From the NCBI RefSeq assembly GCF_004745635.1, contig NZ_SRLB01000002.1:186001-250000 (forward strand): a stretch of 64,000 bases of DNA, in the 5' to 3' direction. Every line of letters begins with the position of its first letter. Within the stretch, counting starts at the first letter, position 1. This DNA comes from Methylobacterium nonmethylotrophicum (GTDB lineage Bacteria; Pseudomonadota; Alphaproteobacteria; Rhizobiales; Beijerinckiaceae). This document shows, piece by piece, positions 8,630-17,901 of this stretch. The translations under genes were made by a program, and so were the position numbers. A model generated the notes under the pieces. The model saw only the letters and a program-made list of their open reading frames with translations. It had not been told where the DNA came from and did not search any database.

Positions 8630-8868
8630 GCCTTCACCTTCAGCCGGTACCGATCGCGACGGACAGCAACGATGCAGAGAGCCAGTTGGTGTTTGCCGAT
8701 GGCTTCCTGGTGGCGGTGCTGGTGCGCCTCTCTGACGATCACGGGGACGAGGCAGGCATGTGGTTCCTGGAGGCGGGGTTCGGCCGGGTTGATGACCCAA
8801 GCCAGCCGAAGTTCGCCGACCTGGACGAGGCGCAGGCGTGGATCCAGCGCCGACTGGATGGCGGCTGA
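8626..8868 (+). CDS. hypothetical protein, 80 residues
   Basis: Starts inside the stop region of the Crp/Fnr gene (ATGA overlap), which argues for real translation by coupling. The product is acidic and soluble, with a beta-rich middle (DGFLVAVLVRLSDDH, GMWFLEAGFG) and a helical end (DLDEAQAWIQRRL). I do not recognise the family. It is possibly a small accessory protein of the regulator. Confidence 0.6.
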   Translation: MSLHLQPVPIATDSNDAESQLVFADGFLVAVLVRLSDDHGDEAGMWFLEAGFGRVDDPSQPKFADLDEAQAWIQRRLDGG

Positions 8869-8926
8869 TCCTCGTCCCGAGTCGCCGCGCGGGACCGTCA
8901 TCGGGATTCCGAGACCGGAGGCCATC

Positions 8927-9166
8927 GTGCATCCAGATGAACCCGTTCGCAGCAAGGGCGAGGTGAGCGTCGGACAGGTTGTCGAGTTGCTAGGCTCTTT
9001 GATCGAAGAAGGCCTGCAATGCCATGTCGCGGTCCGTCGTGGACCACCATCGACCGTGACGGTGATTGTGCGGGGTCTCACCCCTGCTCTTGCCGATCGC
9101 ATCTGCGCCCGACTTCGCACGTTGGACGCGACGATCACCGTCATCGAAGACCCGTCTACCGGGTAG
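8927..9166 (+). CDS. hypothetical protein, 79 residues
   Basis: I chose the GTG at 8927 because a GGAGG Shine-Dalgarno site (8917-8921) sits five bases upstream; an in-frame ATG at 8858 overlapping the previous gene is the alternative (102 residues). The product looks like a small alpha/beta domain (SVGQVVELLGSLIEEG, VAVRRGPPSTVTVIV, LADRICARLRTLDATITVI). Family unknown. Third gene of the Crp/Fnr cassette. Confidence 0.5.
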   Translation: MHPDEPVRSKGEVSVGQVVELLGSLIEEGLQCHVAVRRGPPSTVTVIVRGLTPALADRICARLRTLDATITVIEDPSTG

Positions 9167-9229
9167 GCGGCGGGGCGGGATCCTCGGTGCTGGGACCCCA
9201 GCTCAGTCAGCGTGAACGCGCGAAGGCGA

Positions 9230-9261
9230 CCGAGGGCCGAAAGCAGCCCCCTGCAGGGGCA
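9230..9261 (+). repeat. copy 2 of the 20-bp repeat plus a CCCCTGCAGGGG palindrome
   Basis: The 20-bp word at 9230-9249 matches 7655-7674 (18/20) and runs into the palindrome CCCCTGCAGGGG. It lies between two converging genes, so a role as a bidirectional terminator is possible although no T-run is present. Confidence 0.35.
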
Positions 9262-9311
9262 GGCGGATCGGGTTCCGACCCGAGGCCCGCTGCGCGACCG
9301 CCATTCCCGGA

Positions 9312-10832
9312 TCAGGTGCCGGTGAGGCGCAGCATCGCGAGGCCCGTGTCGGCGGCGGGGCGGGTGCAGTTGCGACCGGCCTCCTTCGCCGCGTAGAGCG
9401 CGGCGTCGGCCCTGCGGTAGAGGTCGCCCCACCCGGCCTCGCCCGCGGCGGGCCCGACCGCGAGGCCGATGCTCACCGTGACGGCCCCGGGGACGATCCC
9501 GGCCGAGGGGCAGCCGAGCGCCGCCACCGCCTCGTGGACCTTGGCGGCGATCCGCATCGCGCCCTCCGCCTCGGTCTCCGGCAGCAGCACCACGAATTCC
9601 TCGCCGCCGACCCGGGCCACGAGGTCGTCCGGCCGGTGCACGCAGGCGGAGAGGCAGCGCGCGAGCCCCTGCAGCACCTCGTCGCCGACGGCGTGGCCGT
9701 ATCGATCGTTGCAGCGCTTGAAGTGATCGGCATCGACCACGAGGAGCGCGAGCGGCCTGCCCGTCTGCCTCGCGATCGTCCAGAGACGGTCGGACACCTG
9801 CTCGAACCGGCGCCGGTTGGGCAGGCCCGTCAGCGCATCGGTGCGCGAGAGCCGGGCGAGCTCGGCCTGCAGCGCCGCCCGCCGGCGCAGGTCGCGGCCG
9901 TAGAGCAGCGAGAGGAGGATCGTCAGGCCGCAGAGCACGAGGACGATCAGGCTGATGACGAGGGCCTTGCCGCGCCACCCCGCCTCGATCTCGCGGGTGG
10001 AGAGCGCGACGTTGAGCACGAGCGGCCACTCGCCGACCCGGGTGAAGGTGGAGAGCCGCTCCACCCCGTCATGCGCGGCGGGGCCCAGGAAGGTGCCGCC
10101 GCGCTCGCGCGCGAGGCGGTCGAAGGCCGGCGTGCCGGCGATGGTCGCGCCGATGTCGGACGCGTCGGCGGGGTAGCGCACGAGGCGCGTGCCGTCCTGC
10201 GCGTAGAGGTCGATCGCAACGTCCCGGCCGAGTCCGATCTGGTCGAACAGGCGGCTGAAAAAGGCCAGGTTCAGGCTGCCGAGCACGACGCCGCCGAAGG
10301 AGCCGTCCGGCTTGTTGATGCGTCGGCTCAGCACCACGATGCGCGCGCCCGTCAGGCGGGAGACCAGGGGCCTGCTGATGAGCAGGCCCAGCCCGGGATC
10401 GGCGCGGTGCGCCTGGAAGTAGTCGCGGTCGGCATTGTTGAGCCGGCGCGGGGGCCAGCCGGCCGCGTCGACGAGACTGTCGCCGTTCTCGTCGAGGACG
10501 AGCATGACGCCGAGGTCGCGGGCGGTGGCGGCGCGGTCGAACAGGATGAGCTGCCGCATCTGCGGCGTGACCTCCGCCACGCCGGGTGCCTTCAGGTGGT
10601 CGATGACGGCCTGCAGGCTCAGGTCGATGATCCCGAGGTTGCGGGCAATGTCGCGCTCGAGGACCTGCAGCAGGTTGCGGGAGGTCTGCTCGGCCTTGTC
10701 CCAGGCGTCGCGCCGCAGGTCGAGGAGCATCAGCCCCGACACGACGAGCATGCCGAGGGGCGCCAGGACGCCGAGCGCGATCCAGGTGCGGGTGGAACGG
10801 AGCCGTCGCGCCAGGCGGGGCGGCAGGACCAT
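9312..10832 (-). CDS. membrane-bound diguanylate cyclase with periplasmic sensor domain
   Basis: 506 residues. Two membrane helices (about 17-37 and 289-311) enclose a periplasmic Cache-like sensor of roughly 250 residues. The cytoplasmic GGDEF domain (about 330-495) has an intact active site, GGEEF at 409-413, and an I-site RxxD (RPDD, 400-403) five residues before it, so it should make cyclic di-GMP from two GTP and be product-inhibited. LSRTDALTGLPNRR marks the domain start. In a window full of flagellar and chemotaxis genes it may tune the motile-to-sessile switch, but that link is an inference. No EAL domain. Confidence 0.92.
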   Translation of the reverse strand: MVLPPRLARRLRSTRTWIALGVLAPLGMLVVSGLMLLDLRRDAWDKAEQTSRNLLQVLERDIARNLGIIDLSLQAVIDHLKAPGVAEVTPQMRQLILFDRAATARDLGVMLVLDENGDSLVDAAGWPPRRLNNADRDYFQAHRADPGLGLLISRPLVSRLTGARIVVLSRRINKPDGSFGGVVLGSLNLAFFSRLFDQIGLGRDVAIDLYAQDGTRLVRYPADASDIGATIAGTPAFDRLARERGGTFLGPAAHDGVERLSTFTRVGEWPLVLNVALSTREIEAGWRGKALVISLIVLVLCGLTILLSLLYGRDLRRRAALQAELARLSRTDALTGLPNRRRFEQVSDRLWTIARQTGRPLALLVVDADHFKRCNDRYGHAVGDEVLQGLARCLSACVHRPDDLVARVGGEEFVVLLPETEAEGAMRIAAKVHEAVAALGCPSAGIVPGAVTVSIGLAVGPAAGEAGWGDLYRRADAALYAAKEAGRNCTRPAADTGLAMLRLTGT

Positions 10833-11243
10833 CGACAGGCACTCCCGAGCGGCGCCATGACGGCCTGACGTGTCGCACGGAAAATCTTACCGCGGGCCTC
10901 GCCCGCCGCCTGACGTAACGCTTCTAACCGTAAAGTCGGAAACAGTGGCACCGCGGTGACGACGCTGTCGTCGCATGACCATCAACCTCCGAAGGTTCGG
11001 GCCATTTCGCGAGGCTGTATCCGGCGCATCGTCCTGACAGGACATCGTTCCGTCTTGGCCTCATCAGCTGAGATCGCGGATCGTGCCGACAACCTACGCG
11101 TACAGACGCCGCTGGTGTGGATCGGCTGGCCCGTGATCGGTCCGCTCCGGGCGGCAGACCGTCCTGCGGGCGATCGTGCGGTCCCGCCGCCTGCTTCCAC
11201 GGCGAGCCGGGCCGCGGACCCGATCGCGGCCGCGTCGCGGCGG
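10833..11243. other. 411-bp intergenic region, no gene seen
   Basis: Divides two minus-strand genes. The part nearest the cyclase (10855-10935) probably holds its promoter. The rest has lower coding periodicity than the flanks, and I see no convincing ORF, hairpin with T-run or tRNA. Confidence 0.5.
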
Positions 11244-11966
11244 CTACGTGATCGCCTTGGCCCGCCGCTCCGCCTTCGCGGCGTCCATCCGCAGCCCGGC
11301 CTCGTCCGGGACGAGCGCCGGCGCCTGCTGGCCGATGCCCAGGGCCTCGTCGAGGATGGCCACCGCCTCGGCCCAGGCGCCGGGCCAGAAGAGGGCGGCG
11401 GCCTCGGCCGCGTCGGCGGCGGTGCGGGCGTCGATCTCGGCCGCGAAGATGGCGGTGCGGGCGGCCGCAGCCGCGCGGGCGCCCCGGACCCAGGTTCCCT
11501 GGCGCCCGGCCGCCTCGGCGAGCGCGCCCGCCGACCAGGCGGCGTGGCGGGCCAGGACCACCGCGCGGTCCAGGTCCTCGGCGGCGCGGCAGGCGGCGGC
11601 GTGACGCGGCAGCCCGGCCCGCTCCAGCACCGGCGGCAGCAGGCGCCGCACGCCCTCCCGGACGAGATGGCTCGTCCGGGCGGCCTCCACCGCCGGGATG
11701 TCGGCGGAGCCGGACAGGCGCAGCACGAAGGCGATCAGCCGCGGGCGCTCCGCATCCGGCATGGCGTCGTTGAGGCCGAGCGCGTAGGTGGCGAGCGGGC
11801 GCGAGAAGCAGGGCGGGCAATCGTCCGAGGAGCGGATCGCCCGGTAGGGCAGGCCCGCTGCCACGACCGCCGCCTCGTTGATGCAGGTGCCGCCGTCCGG
11901 GCCCGGGAAGGCGTGCGAGCCCGGCAGCAGCCGCCAGTTCAGGATCGGGTCGAAGGTGCCGGCCAT
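11244..11966 (-). CDS. hypothetical protein, 240 residues
   Basis: I start at the ATG at 11966 (MAGTFDPILNWRLLPGSH); the open frame upstream is low in protein character. The N-terminal half has a recognisable globular pattern (GGTCINEAAVVAAGLPYR, CPPCFSRPLATYALGLNDAM) with a CPPC pair, and the C-terminal half is Ala-rich and helical (AAEDLDRAVVLARHAAW, TAADAAEAAALFWPGAWAEAVAILDEALG). No signal peptide or membrane helix. It resembles small uncharacterised proteins of methylobacteria or prophage neighbourhoods, but I cannot name a family. No co-directional partner is close. Confidence 0.6.
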   Translation of the reverse strand: MAGTFDPILNWRLLPGSHAFPGPDGGTCINEAAVVAAGLPYRAIRSSDDCPPCFSRPLATYALGLNDAMPDAERPRLIAFVLRLSGSADIPAVEAARTSHLVREGVRRLLPPVLERAGLPRHAAACRAAEDLDRAVVLARHAAWSAGALAEAAGRQGTWVRGARAAAAARTAIFAAEIDARTAADAAEAAALFWPGAWAEAVAILDEALGIGQQAPALVPDEAGLRMDAAKAERRAKAIT

Positions 11967-12416
11967 CGAGGCCTCCGCGCTGCCGAAGGCGGCGAATCTG
12001 GCAGGGTTTCGGGCCGGCGGCGAGCCCATTTCGCGGGCGGCCCGGTCCGGCCGCATCCGGCCCGTCGGCACGAGGACAACGGCCGAAGCATCATTCCGCC
12101 GGTCGCGAACGACCGGTGCCGAGGCGGCCACCGGTTCGGCGGCGAACCGAAGGACCGCACCAGCGACAATGATGCAAGAACAGGAGCCTCAGCAGAGTTG
12201 CGTCATGCCGTTCCGCTCAGGCTGCCCTGCCCGCCCGACGTCGCCTGGCACGATCGCCCGTCCCCCTGCCGGTGCGGGACGCGCCCGCCCCGACCGGCGC
12301 GGGCTGCGGCATCGCGCCCCCGCCCTCGCCGGCTTGCCGAACCAGAACATATAGTGAACATTAACCGTGACGATCCCGGTAATGGGACGGACGAGGATCG
12401 GCGAGAGAGGACCGGC
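11967..12416. other. 450-bp divergent intergenic region
   Basis: Separates the hypothetical gene (minus) from the DUF6894-like gene (plus). An AT-rich stretch around 12345-12375, with ATTAACCGT, is the likely promoter for the plus-strand gene. No other gene is supported. Confidence 0.5.
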
Positions 12417-12668
12417 ATGACGCGCTACCGCTTCCACTGCACCAACGGGTCCGAGTGCATCCTCGACGCCGAGGGCAGCCTCGTGCGCGGTCCGGAGGCG
12501 CTCGCCCGCCGCGCCCGCGAGGTCGCCGAGGCGGCGAAGGGCAACCTCGGAGCGGGGGCGGACTGGGCCGCGTGGCAGGTGAGCGTGCACGACCTGACCG
12601 GGCGGCGGGTCTGGGTCGAGCCCTTCGTGAGGCGGGCCGTGTCGGGCCGGGAGGCGCTGGCGGCCTGA
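12417..12668 (+). CDS. DUF6894-like small protein
   Basis: 83 residues. The opening MTRYRFHCTNGSECILDAEGS, the middle AREVAEAAKGNLGAGADWAAWQVSV and the closing GRRVWVEPF match the pattern of DUF6894 proteins, which are abundant in Methylobacterium and Bradyrhizobium: a beta hairpin, a helix with the 'A..vA..l' pattern and a final beta strand ending near V-x-F. Function unknown, often linked to stress in the literature only by annotation. AGAGAGG precedes the ATG. It is monocistronic and converges with the binding-protein gene. Confidence 0.72.
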   Translation: MTRYRFHCTNGSECILDAEGSLVRGPEALARRAREVAEAAKGNLGAGADWAAWQVSVHDLTGRRVWVEPFVRRAVSGREALAA

Positions 12669-12683
12669 CGCCGCCGGCCGGGC

Positions 12684-13598
12684 TCAGTCGCTTGCCAGGA
12701 AGGCGTCGTAGACGGCGCGGATCCGCGGCAGGTCCTCCTCCGCCGCCCAGGCCTCGACGATGCGCCGGTAATCCGGGCTCGGCCGCTCGGCCGCCAGCAC
12801 CGCGTCGATGCGGGCCACCACCTCGCGCCCCCAGGGCGTGCCGGCGCACATCACCCGGGCGAAGACCGGCTCCGGGCTCTCCGCGAAGGGCAGGCCCAGG
12901 AAGGCCTGCGGCTTCCCGAGCAGGCGGGCGTTGTAGGCCGCGATGCTGGAGAACTCGACGAGGTAGTCGAGCCGGTCGTTCAGCAGCATGCGGAAGGCCT
13001 CGCCGAATTCCGAATGGCTCTGGCCCGGCGGGTGCTGGCGGAGCAGCGCGTCGACGGCGGGCGCCATCGCGCGGTTGCGCAGCATGCTGGTGCGCAGGTC
13101 GCGGCGCTCCGTGAGAAGGCCGCGCAGCGACAGGGGCTCGAGCGCCGCGAAAAGCCCGCGCCTGTCGGCGCGGATCACGATGCGCAGCGGATAGAACATC
13201 GCCACCGGGCGCGAGAACACCGCGAAGCCCTCGCGCTCGGGGGTCTTCACGCCGCCGACGAAGCACCATTCCTCGCCGTTCCGGAGCGAGGTGACGATGC
13301 GCGGGAATGGCACCGTCAGGGTGGAATGCGCGTAGCCGGTGAGCCGGGCGCTCAGGAGGCGGCGGATCCGGTCGAAGATGCCGGCGTCGCGGTCCTCGCC
13401 CTCGGTCATCATGAAGGGCGCGGCGTCGTAGACCGGCCAGATGATCTGCCGAGTGATCTGCTGACTGGTCTGCGTGTCGGGCTGCGTCCCGCCCCGCGGC
13501 TCCGTGGCCCGGGCCGGTCCGAGCAGCGCCACGGCGAGCGCGGCCACGAAGACGGAGCGGCGCCCCCGCGGCACTCCGGATTTCTGACGGGTCTGCAT
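12684..13598 (-). CDS. periplasmic substrate-binding protein (TIGR02285-like)
   Basis: 304 residues from the ATG at 13598, giving a standard signal peptide (RRSVFVAALAVALLGPARA); a start at 13658 would bury it behind 20 residues. The mature protein has the two-lobed solute-binding pattern seen in TIGR02285/SBP_bac_3 proteins: WPVYDAAPFMMTEGEDRDAGIFDRI, then WCFVGGVKTPEREGFAVFSRP, RLDYLVEFS and a C-terminal helical end. No transporter genes are next to it, so it may be an orphan sensor-type binding protein and not part of an ABC importer. Ligand unknown. Confidence 0.68.
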   Translation of the reverse strand: MQTRQKSGVPRGRRSVFVAALAVALLGPARATEPRGGTQPDTQTSQQITRQIIWPVYDAAPFMMTEGEDRDAGIFDRIRRLLSARLTGYAHSTLTVPFPRIVTSLRNGEEWCFVGGVKTPEREGFAVFSRPVAMFYPLRIVIRADRRGLFAALEPLSLRGLLTERRDLRTSMLRNRAMAPAVDALLRQHPPGQSHSEFGEAFRMLLNDRLDYLVEFSSIAAYNARLLGKPQAFLGLPFAESPEPVFARVMCAGTPWGREVVARIDAVLAAERPSPDYRRIVEAWAAEEDLPRIRAVYDAFLASD

Positions 13599-13804
13599 CG
13601 TCTGCGACAGGCCGGCATCCTTCGAGGTCGCTCTCGCGCGACCGCACCGCTTCACCATGGTCTGTCCTGCGGACGATCCCCGACCGGCTGCCGACTGATG
13701 CAGCCCTGCGCTCAAGATCAGGTTAATCGCGATCACGAGCTGACGAGAAGACGTCGTCGTCCGATCCGACAGTCAAGGTGTCGATGGTGCCCGATCGGCC
13801 GCGC

Positions 13805-16501
13805 TCACGGCCGCGCCATGAACTCCGTCAGTTCCTCCCGCGCCAGCGCCCGGGCGAGGGAATCCTCCGCCGGACCGTCGACCGCCATCAGCAGGCCGCC
13901 GCAGACCGTGCCGCGGCCCGAGACCGCGTAGCGCATGGTGCAGGCGGGCTCGAGGGTGCCGGGGCGGCCGACCACGAAGCCCTGCAGGGTGCCGGGGCGG
14001 TCGCTGCGGGCGATCACCGCCTCGAGGCCCGCCACCCGGCCGGCGATCGCGAACGGCACCAGGCCGAGGCGCCGGCCGCCCTGGCGGGCCTGCGCCCGGC
14101 GCGGTCCCTCGAGGGCGACCAGGCTCTCGGGCGCGAGATGCGCGTAGGCCTCGAAGGTCAGAGGCCCGCCGTCCAGGGCGGCGAAGCGGTCGATCACCGC
14201 GAGGCCCGACAGGTCGTGCGGCAGCACGAAGACCCGCAGGTGGCGGCAGCCCGGCCCGTGCACGCTCGTCTCGACCGCGTGCGCCGTGGCGCCGGGCAGC
14301 GGCAGGCTGCCCCGGTAGAGGCCGCGCCCGGCCACCGGCTCGCGCCCGTCCGGCACCGCGACGTTGTGGGCGCGGGCCGACAGCAGGTAGTGGCGCGCCG
14401 CTCCGGTCTCGGCCTGCTCCGATCCGCCGGCCTCGACGATCCAGCGGGTCGCGCCGGCGGCATAGACGTAGGAGGTGCAGTCGGCGTGACCGTGCGGCGC
14501 GGTCTCGGCGAAGGTGCAGGCGAAGTGCGCCCAGCCCCGGCCGGCGCTCTCGTGGCGGGCCGAGAGCCCGTCGGGCAGCAGGATGGAGGACGCGGCGGCC
14601 GGGGCCGCGGCCTTGCGCTGGGCCACGAGCCCCGCGCCGCCCCGCAGCCGGGCGATCCAGCCGGCATCGTCGCTGCCCGAGAAGACCTCGCCGAAGGGCG
14701 GCAGCCGGCCGCCCGGATCGAGGAGGCCGGCGAGATCCTGGAGCGCCGCGTCGGTCCGGGCGGCGACGAGGGGGCCGGGCACCGCATCCCCGAGGGCGTC
14801 CTTCAACGCCCGCCCGAGGGTGACGAGGTCGAGACGGCGGTGGAGCGACGACTCGGCGCCATGCCCGTCCTCCGGCAGCAAGGCCGGCACGCCGTCGCGC
14901 AGGCTCTCTCGGGCGAGCCCCTCCCAGTGGCCGGCGAGCGGCAGGCGCGGCAGGGCGCGGGCGAGCGCCAGCAGCACGGCGGCGGCCTGGAGCTGGTGCA
15001 GGCTGCGCCCGAAGGTGTTCTGGCCGACGATCTCCGCCAGGGCGAAGCCGTGCCGCACCGCCTCCCCGACCAGGACGGGCGCCGCCGCCCCGGCGCCCGG
15101 CAGGGCGAGGAGCCCGATCCACGCCTCGGCCCGGGCCGGCAAGGCCGCCGGATGCAGGCTCAGGGGATCGGCCGGCTGGCCCCACGGATTGGCCCGCGAC
15201 CAGGCCTGCGCCAGGGCGAGCGCCCGGGCGGGCGCCGTCTCGGAGAGCGCCAGGAGCCAGCCGAGGGACTGGTAGGCGAGGCGCCAGGGCACCGCACGGA
15301 CCGGGACGGCGCGGAACGGGTCCTCGCGGAAGCTCGGGGTTTCCGGCAGGGGCCAGTCCGGGGCGCCGGCCAGGCGCAGGGTGAGGCCGCCATCCGGCCG
15401 GAGCAGGACCGGGCGCTCGGAATCGCCCCGCAAGGCGCGGGCGCGAGCGAGGGGCAGCGGGGCGGCACCGGCCTCGGCCGGGCCCGGGATCCAGGCGGCC
15501 TCGGCGCCCGGATCGAGGCCGAGCCGCGCCGAGAGACGGGCGAGGAAGCCCGGCGCGTCGAGGAGGTCGTCGCCGCACAGGCTCTCGAGCCGGAAGCGGT
15601 CTTCCAGGGCGATCTCGGGGAGCCCGAGGAGTTCCACGGCGGGCAGCGCCTCGCCCTCCTCCTCCCAGGTGCAGAATCCGAGGTCGAGGGTCGCGGCGCC
15701 GGGCGGCGGCGTCAGGTCGAGGGTGAAGCGGCGCGCCTGGGGCTGGGCCGGCAGGTTGATGGTCGCCCCCAGGCCCGGCCTGCCCTCCGCGCCCGGCACG
15801 GAGACGGTGCCCGGATAGGGCGGCGGGATCTCGGCCCCGTCGCGGTCGCGATAGACGAGGCTCGCCCGCGCGGCGTGCTCGTCGGGCCGCCCGGCATGGA
15901 TCTGCCCGCGCACGAGGAGGCCGAGGCCCGGCACGAGGCCGTGGCGCAGGGGCTCGGGGGCCGGCCCGAGGCGGCGGCGGCGGAACACGCCCGGTCCGAG
16001 CGGCGCGCCGGGGCGCAGGCGCGGATCCGCGATCCGAAACCCCTCGGTGTTGCGCCAGGAGCGCAGGGTCAGGGCGAGGCCGCGTGCCTGGGGCGGCACC
16101 CCGAAGGCCACCCGCACCGGTGCCGCCCGGATCAGCTCGGTGCCGACCGGCTGGCAGGCCGGCCCGGCGATCCAGGCGCTGTGGGGATCGAGCAGGGTCC
16201 GGGACAGGCCCGGCACGTGCTCGGCGTCGAGGCTCGAGCCGTCGCCGGCCAGGAAATCGAAGCCCGCCAGCGCGAAGTCGAGGGCCTGCCCTCCCTCCTC
16301 CCCGGGCGCCCAGGCGAGGACGGCCTCGAGGCAGCACCAGGCCCCCGCCGGCAGGTCGCGGAAGGTCAGGAGCACCCGGGACCAGCGGTTGTTGGCGGTG
16401 ATGGCATGCTCGCCCTCGCGGGAGCCCTGCCCCGCCCCGCCCGCGTAGCGGGCCTGGACCGGGAGAAGGACCGGCTCGGAGGGCGGCAGGGCCGGAAGCA
16501 T
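13805..16501 (-). CDS. large heparinase II/III-type protein (putative polysaccharide lyase)
   Basis: 898 residues. The C-terminal 250 residues match the heparinase II/III beta domain: HGHADCTSYVYAAG with the expected His, a following IVEAGGSEQ, ARHYLLSARAHNVAVPDGREP, and a long beta-sandwich to the end. The middle is helical (about 420-600; toroid-like, QSLGWLLAL, NTFGRSLHQLQAAAVLLALA), as in alginate or heparin lyases. The first 300 residues are an Ala/Gly/Pro-rich beta region I cannot name. No signal peptide is evident at the ATG (MLPALPPSEPVLLPV). It would cleave uronate-containing polysaccharide. Divergent from flgB, with 229 bp between them; co-occurrence with flagellar genes is unexplained. 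Confidence 0.75.
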   Translation of the reverse strand: MLPALPPSEPVLLPVQARYAGGAGQGSREGEHAITANNRWSRVLLTFRDLPAGAWCCLEAVLAWAPGEEGGQALDFALAGFDFLAGDGSSLDAEHVPGLSRTLLDPHSAWIAGPACQPVGTELIRAAPVRVAFGVPPQARGLALTLRSWRNTEGFRIADPRLRPGAPLGPGVFRRRRLGPAPEPLRHGLVPGLGLLVRGQIHAGRPDEHAARASLVYRDRDGAEIPPPYPGTVSVPGAEGRPGLGATINLPAQPQARRFTLDLTPPPGAATLDLGFCTWEEEGEALPAVELLGLPEIALEDRFRLESLCGDDLLDAPGFLARLSARLGLDPGAEAAWIPGPAEAGAAPLPLARARALRGDSERPVLLRPDGGLTLRLAGAPDWPLPETPSFREDPFRAVPVRAVPWRLAYQSLGWLLALSETAPARALALAQAWSRANPWGQPADPLSLHPAALPARAEAWIGLLALPGAGAAAPVLVGEAVRHGFALAEIVGQNTFGRSLHQLQAAAVLLALARALPRLPLAGHWEGLARESLRDGVPALLPEDGHGAESSLHRRLDLVTLGRALKDALGDAVPGPLVAARTDAALQDLAGLLDPGGRLPPFGEVFSGSDDAGWIARLRGGAGLVAQRKAAAPAAASSILLPDGLSARHESAGRGWAHFACTFAETAPHGHADCTSYVYAAGATRWIVEAGGSEQAETGAARHYLLSARAHNVAVPDGREPVAGRGLYRGSLPLPGATAHAVETSVHGPGCRHLRVFVLPHDLSGLAVIDRFAALDGGPLTFEAYAHLAPESLVALEGPRRAQARQGGRRLGLVPFAIAGRVAGLEAVIARSDRPGTLQGFVVGRPGTLEPACTMRYAVSGRGTVCGGLLMAVDGPAEDSLARALAREELTEFMARP

Positions 16502-16730
16502 GGCGGGGGTGACACATCAGGACGGGAGGGGACCCCGCGCCAGTGCCGGGGACGGGACGCCCCTGTCAAGGCACCCGCGCGAGCGCACCCGGCTCCTCCT
16601 CCGCCCGCCTGCCCGCCAGCGTCGCCAGCCTCGGGCAAGGTTGCGCTCCTAAACCCGCGGTTACGCGGCAGGGCCCGGGCATCGGGTCGTTTCGGGACGG
16701 GCAAGGAGTGACGGGCATGGAGGAGTTCGC

Positions 16731-17114
16731 GTGACGGGCGTCTACCTGTTCGAGCTCGCCTCGCTGCACGGCCGCTACCTGTCGGTGCGCCAGGCGACGA
16801 TCGCCGGCAACGTGGCGAACGCCAATACCCAGGGCTTCCACGCCCGGGACACCGTGCCCTTCGCCCAGGTGCTGGCCCGGGCCGGCGGCACCGACATGGC
16901 GACGACCGCGCAGGCCCACCTGCACGCACCGGGCCTCGGCGTCCCGGTGCGCCAGGACGGCAACGGCTGGGACGTGCTCGAGACCGCGAGCGGCGTCAGC
17001 CTGGAGCAGGAGATGCTGAAGGCGAGCGAGGTCTCGCGCCAGCACAACCTCGACGTCGGCGTGGTGAAGAGCTTCCACCGCATGCTGATGTCGGCCGTGA
17101 GGAGCGGATCGTGA
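16731..17114 (+). CDS. flgB: flagellar basal-body rod protein FlgB
   Basis: 127 residues, normal size. FlgB is a proximal rod subunit exported by the flagellar type III system. The N-terminal rod motif is visible as [21 protein letters not shown], and the C-terminal amphipathic helix as [29 protein letters not shown]; both helices coil together in the rod. The start is GTG at 16731, after GGAGG. First gene of a ten-gene operon; its TGA overlaps the flgC GTG. Confidence 0.93.
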   Translation: MTGVYLFELASLHGRYLSVRQATIAGNVANANTQGFHARDTVPFAQVLARAGGTDMATTAQAHLHAPGLGVPVRQDGNGWDVLETASGVSLEQEMLKASEVSRQHNLDVGVVKSFHRMLMSAVRSGS

Positions 17115-17527
17115 TCGACCCCCTGCTGGCCGCCTCCCGCCTCGCGAGCGCGGGCCTCGAGGCCCAGTCCCTGCGCATGCGGGTGGTGTCGGAGAACCTG
17201 GCCAACGCCCAGTCGACCGGGACCGAGCCGGGCTCCGACCCCTATTCGCGCAAGACCGTGACCTTCAAGGCCGAGCTCGACCGGGCGGTCGGCGCCGCCT
17301 CGGTCAAGGTGCGCGACATCGACACCGACAAGACCCCGTTCCGGGTCGAGCACGACCCGAGCAACCCGGCGGCGGACCAGAACGGCAACGTCAAGCTGCC
17401 GAACGTCAACGCCCTGATCGAGATGGCCGACATGCGCGAGGCCAACCGCTCCTACGAAGCCAACCTGCAGGTGATCAAGCAGGCCCGCGCGATGGTGGCC
17501 AGCGTGATCGACCTCCTGAGGACATGA
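17111..17527 (+). CDS. flgC: flagellar basal-body rod protein FlgC
   Basis: 138 residues. Proximal rod component. The N-terminal [28 protein letters not shown] carries the ENLAN signature of rod/hook proteins, the C-terminal end [21 protein letters not shown] the second conserved helix. Starts with GTG overlapping the flgB stop (GTGA), which favours coupled translation and matched subunit amounts. Confidence 0.95.
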   Translation: MIDPLLAASRLASAGLEAQSLRMRVVSENLANAQSTGTEPGSDPYSRKTVTFKAELDRAVGAASVKVRDIDTDKTPFRVEHDPSNPAADQNGNVKLPNVNALIEMADMREANRSYEANLQVIKQARAMVASVIDLLRT

Positions 17528-17534
17528 GCCACCG

Positions 17535-17888
17535 ATGATCGAGGCCCTCACCCTCTCGGCCTTCGACCGGGCCGCCGCCTCCGCCCGGCCTGAAGGCCCC
17601 GCTTCCGTGCAGCGGGCCGTGCTGCCCCCGGTGACCGGGGCGGCGCTGCCGGGCGTGGAGGCCGCCACCCCCGCCGATTTCGGACAGATCATGGCGAGCT
17701 TCGCGAGCGGCGTGCGCAACGACCTGCGCGCCGGCGAGGCCGCGGCGATCGCCGGGATCCAGGGCAAGGCCTCGACCCAGCAGGTGGTCGAGGCGGTGAT
17801 GTCCGCCGAGCAGAGCCTCCAGACCGCGGTCGCGATCCGCGACAAGGTCGTGGCCGCCTACCTCGAACTGAGCCGCATGGCGATCTGA
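17535..17888 (+). CDS. fliE: flagellar hook-basal body complex protein FliE
   Basis: 117 residues. FliE joins the MS ring to the rod. The C-terminal part is diagnostic: DLRAGEAAAIAGIQGKASTQQVVEAVMSAEQSLQTAVAIRDKVVAAYLE. The N-terminal 45 residues are variable, as is usual. It lies seven bases after flgC and thirteen before flgG. Confidence 0.93.
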   Translation: MIEALTLSAFDRAAASARPEGPASVQRAVLPPVTGAALPGVEAATPADFGQIMASFASGVRNDLRAGEAAAIAGIQGKASTQQVVEAVMSAEQSLQTAVAIRDKVVAAYLELSRMAI

Positions 17889-17901
17889 GGATTTTTAGCA
17901 G

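Noticed and set aside
10956..12416. Long plus-strand open frame upstream of the DUF6894-like gene
   Set aside because: Only the last 83 codons look like protein; the rest overlaps a minus-strand gene and is Arg/Ala/Gly-rich.
13778..16711. A 977-codon open frame on the plus strand opposite the heparinase-like gene
   Set aside because: Composition is Arg/Gly/Glu-rich and it runs out of frame with any domain; the minus strand carries the heparinase II/III motifs.
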